DNA of 64,000 nucleotides from Alentia gelatinosa (lineage: Eukaryota > Annelida > Polychaeta > Phyllodocida > Polynoidae), in contig OX465581.1 in the NCBI GenBank assembly GCA_950022655.1, forward strand, positions 109,909,125 through 109,973,124. The letters are read 5' to 3'. Shown here piece after piece: positions 61,269 through 64,000 of this stretch. The notes under the pieces were generated by a model that saw only the letters and a list, made by a program, of their open reading frames with translations, made no database searches and was not told the origin of the DNA. Position 1 is the stretch's first letter. Each line of letters starts with the position of its first letter. A program made the position numbers and the translations under genes.

Positions 61269-62591
61269 CTACAACTGGAAGACGTCGATAGTGCCGTCAT
61301 CGCCAACATCATCCTCTGAAGATCGCAGGTAGATGGCGCCACCTACCGTCTTAGCCTGCGCCTCGCCAAAGTCCCGGATGTAGTTGGCGGTGCGGTAGTT
61401 CTCCGGAAGCAGCATTGTGCGTTCCTTAATCCGGTCATTCCGGAACTCCTTCTTCTCGGACGTCGTCAGTAGTTCCTGCATTTCCGTCGAGGGGCGCGAC
61501 AGTAGCGTCTCCTCGGGACGCCGGAAGTAGGCGCTCTCCATGTCGCCCTCGTCCTCCTCCATGCGCTTCCGGCGGTCGCGCTCCGCCTTGGTCTGCTCGC
61601 GCAACTCGCGGTTCTTGCGCAGTATCCGCAGGCGCCGCTCGGTGCGCTTGACGAAGGCCTGGCGGGCTTCTGACTTCCGGCCCGAGAGGCGGATGAGGTC
61701 TTCAGAGAGGATGCGCGAGTTCTGGAGCAGCACGGAGGAGGAGTAGTTGACGGACATGGTCTTGGTGATGCCCGGCCGGTGGAAGTCGCTCATCTGTAAA
61801 CTGATCTGCCCGACACCGGAACGCCCGGGCATGCTCAGATTGGCTCCGATGTGTTGCTTCCTTCCGGTCTTTGCAGCGCTACCGCCACTGGCGGGAGTCT
61901 GTGGTGTCTCCGTCGCCCCCGCGTTCCGCCGTATTTTGGTCCCAGATTTGACTTCCGGTGTATTACTGAAACTCTCCAGCGACATCTGCCGCAACACCCT
62001 GCCACCAGGTGGAGCGTCCACCAACTGTGGGCAGTCGCCTTCCTCTTGGAAGCGCACCTGGCGGGCATTTTGCGTATCACTCATCCCTGATGGTGGTCTA
62101 GTGCGTAGAATCCCCGTGAGGGGGCGTTGGCGAGATTTCCTTGGACCCCGGGCGCCACCGCTCCCGCGTCTCGACCCCAGACTGGCGTCCGACCCGAGCG
62201 TGGAGTCGGCGTCACTGTCTGTATGACTACTACCCCGCTCCTGGCGGCTCCGTGGAGGACCACCGCTCTCCTCCTGGTCCTCCTGGAAAGCCTGCTTGAC
62301 CTTCAGCTCCCACACCAGGCGTCTGTACTCAGGTTGGCGGCGGATGAAGGCCCAGCGTTCATTGCGGTCCTCCCACACCTCCGATGACGACCTCAGGAGG
62401 CTGGGGTCGGAGTTCGTCCGCTTTAATAGCTGTGGGACAACCGAGGGACCAGTCCGAATGAGTGTGGGCGACAGTTCACTGGTCCTCTTCACCTTGTAGG
62501 TGACCGCCTCCCGAGTGACGGTCGGGGTGACGGTCGGGGCGGCGGGGGGCGGGGCACGGCGGGGCGCGCTGCGAACCCCGGAGTCGCCCAT
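61269..62591 (-). CDS. Uncharacterised basic, mostly disordered 440-residue protein
   Basis: One long exon with coding-type codon use and high GC. An acceptor (ttcacaacag, exon edge 62,625) lies 34 bases before the ATG, so a 5' non-coding exon lies to the right. Residues about 1-60 are Pro/Thr-rich. Residues 70-110 (WEDRNERWAFIRRQPEYRRLVWELKVKQAF) form a conserved-looking helical segment. Residues 155-185 include GILR and RQVRF, which resembles an RVxF protein phosphatase-1 docking motif. Residues 300-400 are a basic coiled coil (RTERRLRILRKNRELREQTK) and a second compact region (LLPENYRTANYIRDFGEAQA). The C-terminus is acidic. No signal peptide or membrane segment. I do not recognise the family. 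Phosphatase binding is inference from one short motif. Confidence 0.78.
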   Translation of the reverse strand: MGDSGVRSAPRRAPPPAAPTVTPTVTREAVTYKVKRTSELSPTLIRTGPSVVPQLLKRTNSDPSLLRSSSEVWEDRNERWAFIRRQPEYRRLVWELKVKQAFQEDQEESGGPPRSRQERGSSHTDSDADSTLGSDASLGSRRGSGGARGPRKSRQRPLTGILRTRPPSGMSDTQNARQVRFQEEGDCPQLVDAPPGGRVLRQMSLESFSNTPEVKSGTKIRRNAGATETPQTPASGGSAAKTGRKQHIGANLSMPGRSGVGQISLQMSDFHRPGITKTMSVNYSSSVLLQNSRILSEDLIRLSGRKSEARQAFVKRTERRLRILRKNRELREQTKAERDRRKRMEEDEGDMESAYFRRPEETLLSRPSTEMQELLTTSEKKEFRNDRIKERTMLLPENYRTANYIRDFGEAQAKTVGGAIYLRSSEDDVGDDGTIDVFQL

Positions 62592-62625
62592 CTTCCGGCG
62601 GGCGGAGACGGGTGGTCGGAGAGAT
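62592..62625 (-). promoter_or_regulatory. 5' UTR part of the exon and splice acceptor
   Basis: The minus strand reads a pyrimidine tract (CATTTTTTTTCACAACAG), then 34 bases of leader to the ATG. The tract and AG make an intron in the 5' UTR likely. Confidence 0.6.
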
Positions 62626-63199
62626 CTGTTGTGAAAAAAAATGAGACTGTTTTATTGTATTGTTATGATACTGTGCCATACGATATACTTCTGTCCTAAA
62701 AAGCATAATCAAAAAAGGAGATGAAAAACCTTTCAGTCTATCAAACTTACGTTCCAGCCTTACAGTTGAATCGGTGATGCTAGCACATGTCTCAAGTATT
62801 CTTCCACTTTTTTTTTCATACCCTTCGTTCCTAACAGTTTTCGAAAAACAGACCAAACTGCACTTACTAAATTTTACTACCGGGTCTTTAAGGTACATTT
62901 TAAGGCTACTCTGAGAAGTAATACTTTAGCCGAACTCCTTGGGAAATGTTGCATTCTACCACTACAGAAGAGGTGGAAAACTAGCTAGCCGCATTACCTT
63001 TCAGATATAAAGGATATATAGAATGGATAGATCAAAGGCCTACTATTAAACGATCACATAAAAGAGAAAGGTTTAAGATATTTCGTATACATGCCACAGT
63101 AGCTTCGAACAGCCCATACCTGAGAGGGGTCAACTTTTAGAACTCAGTGTCTCAAGGGCTACAGAAAACAGACTTGCTATCGATATATAGAGTTGCCAT
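62626..63199. other. Intron or upstream region, no gene seen
   Basis: Presumed first intron of the minus-strand gene. The upstream exon was not located. Confidence 0.4.
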
Positions 63200-63352
63200 T
63201 AGCACGTATTGTAATTCATTTAATTCTGATAATAATAGTTTAATAAATGACCATTTTCAAAGATTTGAGAAATTCTAGGGCATCCGATAATAATCGGCGA
63301 TTGTCTGGCTACGGAATCGGCTACCGTCGGTCCAGTGGAACACCTCCTTTAC
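63200..63352 (+). repeat. 150-bp repeat ending GGTCCAGTGGAACACC, copy 2
   Basis: Near-identical to 32,063-32,216 (differences such as ATTGTAATT/ATTATAATT and ACCTCC/ACCCCC). The two copies end at about the same point, so this may be a whole short element. Confidence 0.85.
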
Positions 63353-64000
63353 CTGCATTGTATCGGAATTATATGTAACTCAAATGCATGAGATGATTTC
63401 TTTGAACATCTCTGTAATTCAATTAAATCAATTTTAAAAAGTGGATAAAGCTAGAATCGATTGTGTGCCAACATGTGTTTGAGGCAGTAGACTGGGTTAA
63501 ATTCTTTGCTTTAGAGAAAGTCTAAATAAGTTATAAAAGAGGTCTTATTCGAGGGAGTAGTCGGAGTCAGAGGATATTGATAATTCATCATAACTAAGCT
63601 AAAACTTATGTGAAGTACATAAAAGACATGAGAGATTTTACCAGTGAGAGCTTTGAATAAAACAATATGAATAACTAGGATGTCACTTTTTGTGATGAAT
63701 GTTTTTGTAGTATGAATGTCCTCATAAGATAAAAATCAGCCACACTAGCCTACAGGAGTATAAACGCAACTCAAAGAATTAAAAACGAACATTCTGTTCT
63801 GGACCTGATGGGGCTACGCTTGATCATCAATCAACATTATATTATGTTATGTTGGCACAAAAAATGTCTATATTTCACTGGCGTCAGGAAAACTAACAAT
63901 TAGAAGCATATAAAAGTTAAAATATTTCTCTTTAGACTTACATGAAACAAGACATGTCTTAAAGTTCGCTACTGTTACTTGAGGACTGGAAGTCAACGTG
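63353..64000. other. AT-rich DNA to the window edge
   Basis: No gene, repeat or RNA identified. Confidence 0.4.

Noticed and set aside
61540..62499. Plus-strand frames opposite the 440-residue protein
   Set aside because: Shadow frames of a GC-rich exon, low complexity and without motifs.

Overview
This is a window from an animal nuclear genome. The evidence is that genes are split by GT-AG introns, coding exons are short and far apart, polyadenylation signals are present, and the non-coding DNA is packed with diverse transposable elements. The genes and the repeat mix fit a marine invertebrate (a lancelet, hemichordate, mollusc or similar). I cannot fix the phylum from the sequence alone. 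There is no sign of bacterial gene organisation.

Layout. (1) 1-4,196, minus strand: the first four coding exons of a sigma-class glutathione S-transferase. The last exon lies left of the window, and a broken LINE copy sits just beyond the exon-4 donor. (2) About 4.2-11.3 kb: intergenic DNA with nested inverted-repeat elements and long hairpins. (3) 11,325-22,116, plus strand: a three-exon gene for a predicted secreted protein of about 1,940 residues. It has a signal peptide on exon 1, a 26-base micro-exon, and a single 5.7-kb exon carrying about 18 degenerate copies of a 32-residue helical unit, separated by hydrophilic linkers several of which contain dibasic sites. I do not recognise it as any known family, and it is the best candidate here for something undescribed. 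(4) 22.4-31.8 kb: a decayed LINE, two MULE-like miniature elements with exact 9-bp target duplications, a foldback element made of GTAAC-type motifs, and a G-tract element. (5) 31,812-56,048, plus strand: a complete seven-exon gene for trans-L-3-hydroxyproline dehydratase (341 residues). Its 12.7-kb last intron holds an apparently intact Ngaro-type tyrosine-recombinase retrotransposon (about 49,135-54,575) with split direct repeats A1-ORFs-B1-A2-B2. (6) 56-61 kb: hairpin and foldback repeats and a possible LTR fragment. (7) 60.4-62.6 kb, minus strand: a conserved-looking 440-residue basic, disordered protein on one exon, with an upstream splice acceptor and a plausible poly(A) signal.

No operon-like relation links the genes. 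They are separate metazoan transcription units. Most of the remaining sequence is repeats: at least ten inverted-repeat families can be defined by comparing copies inside the window, and in several cases insertion sites can be read from filled and empty copies.
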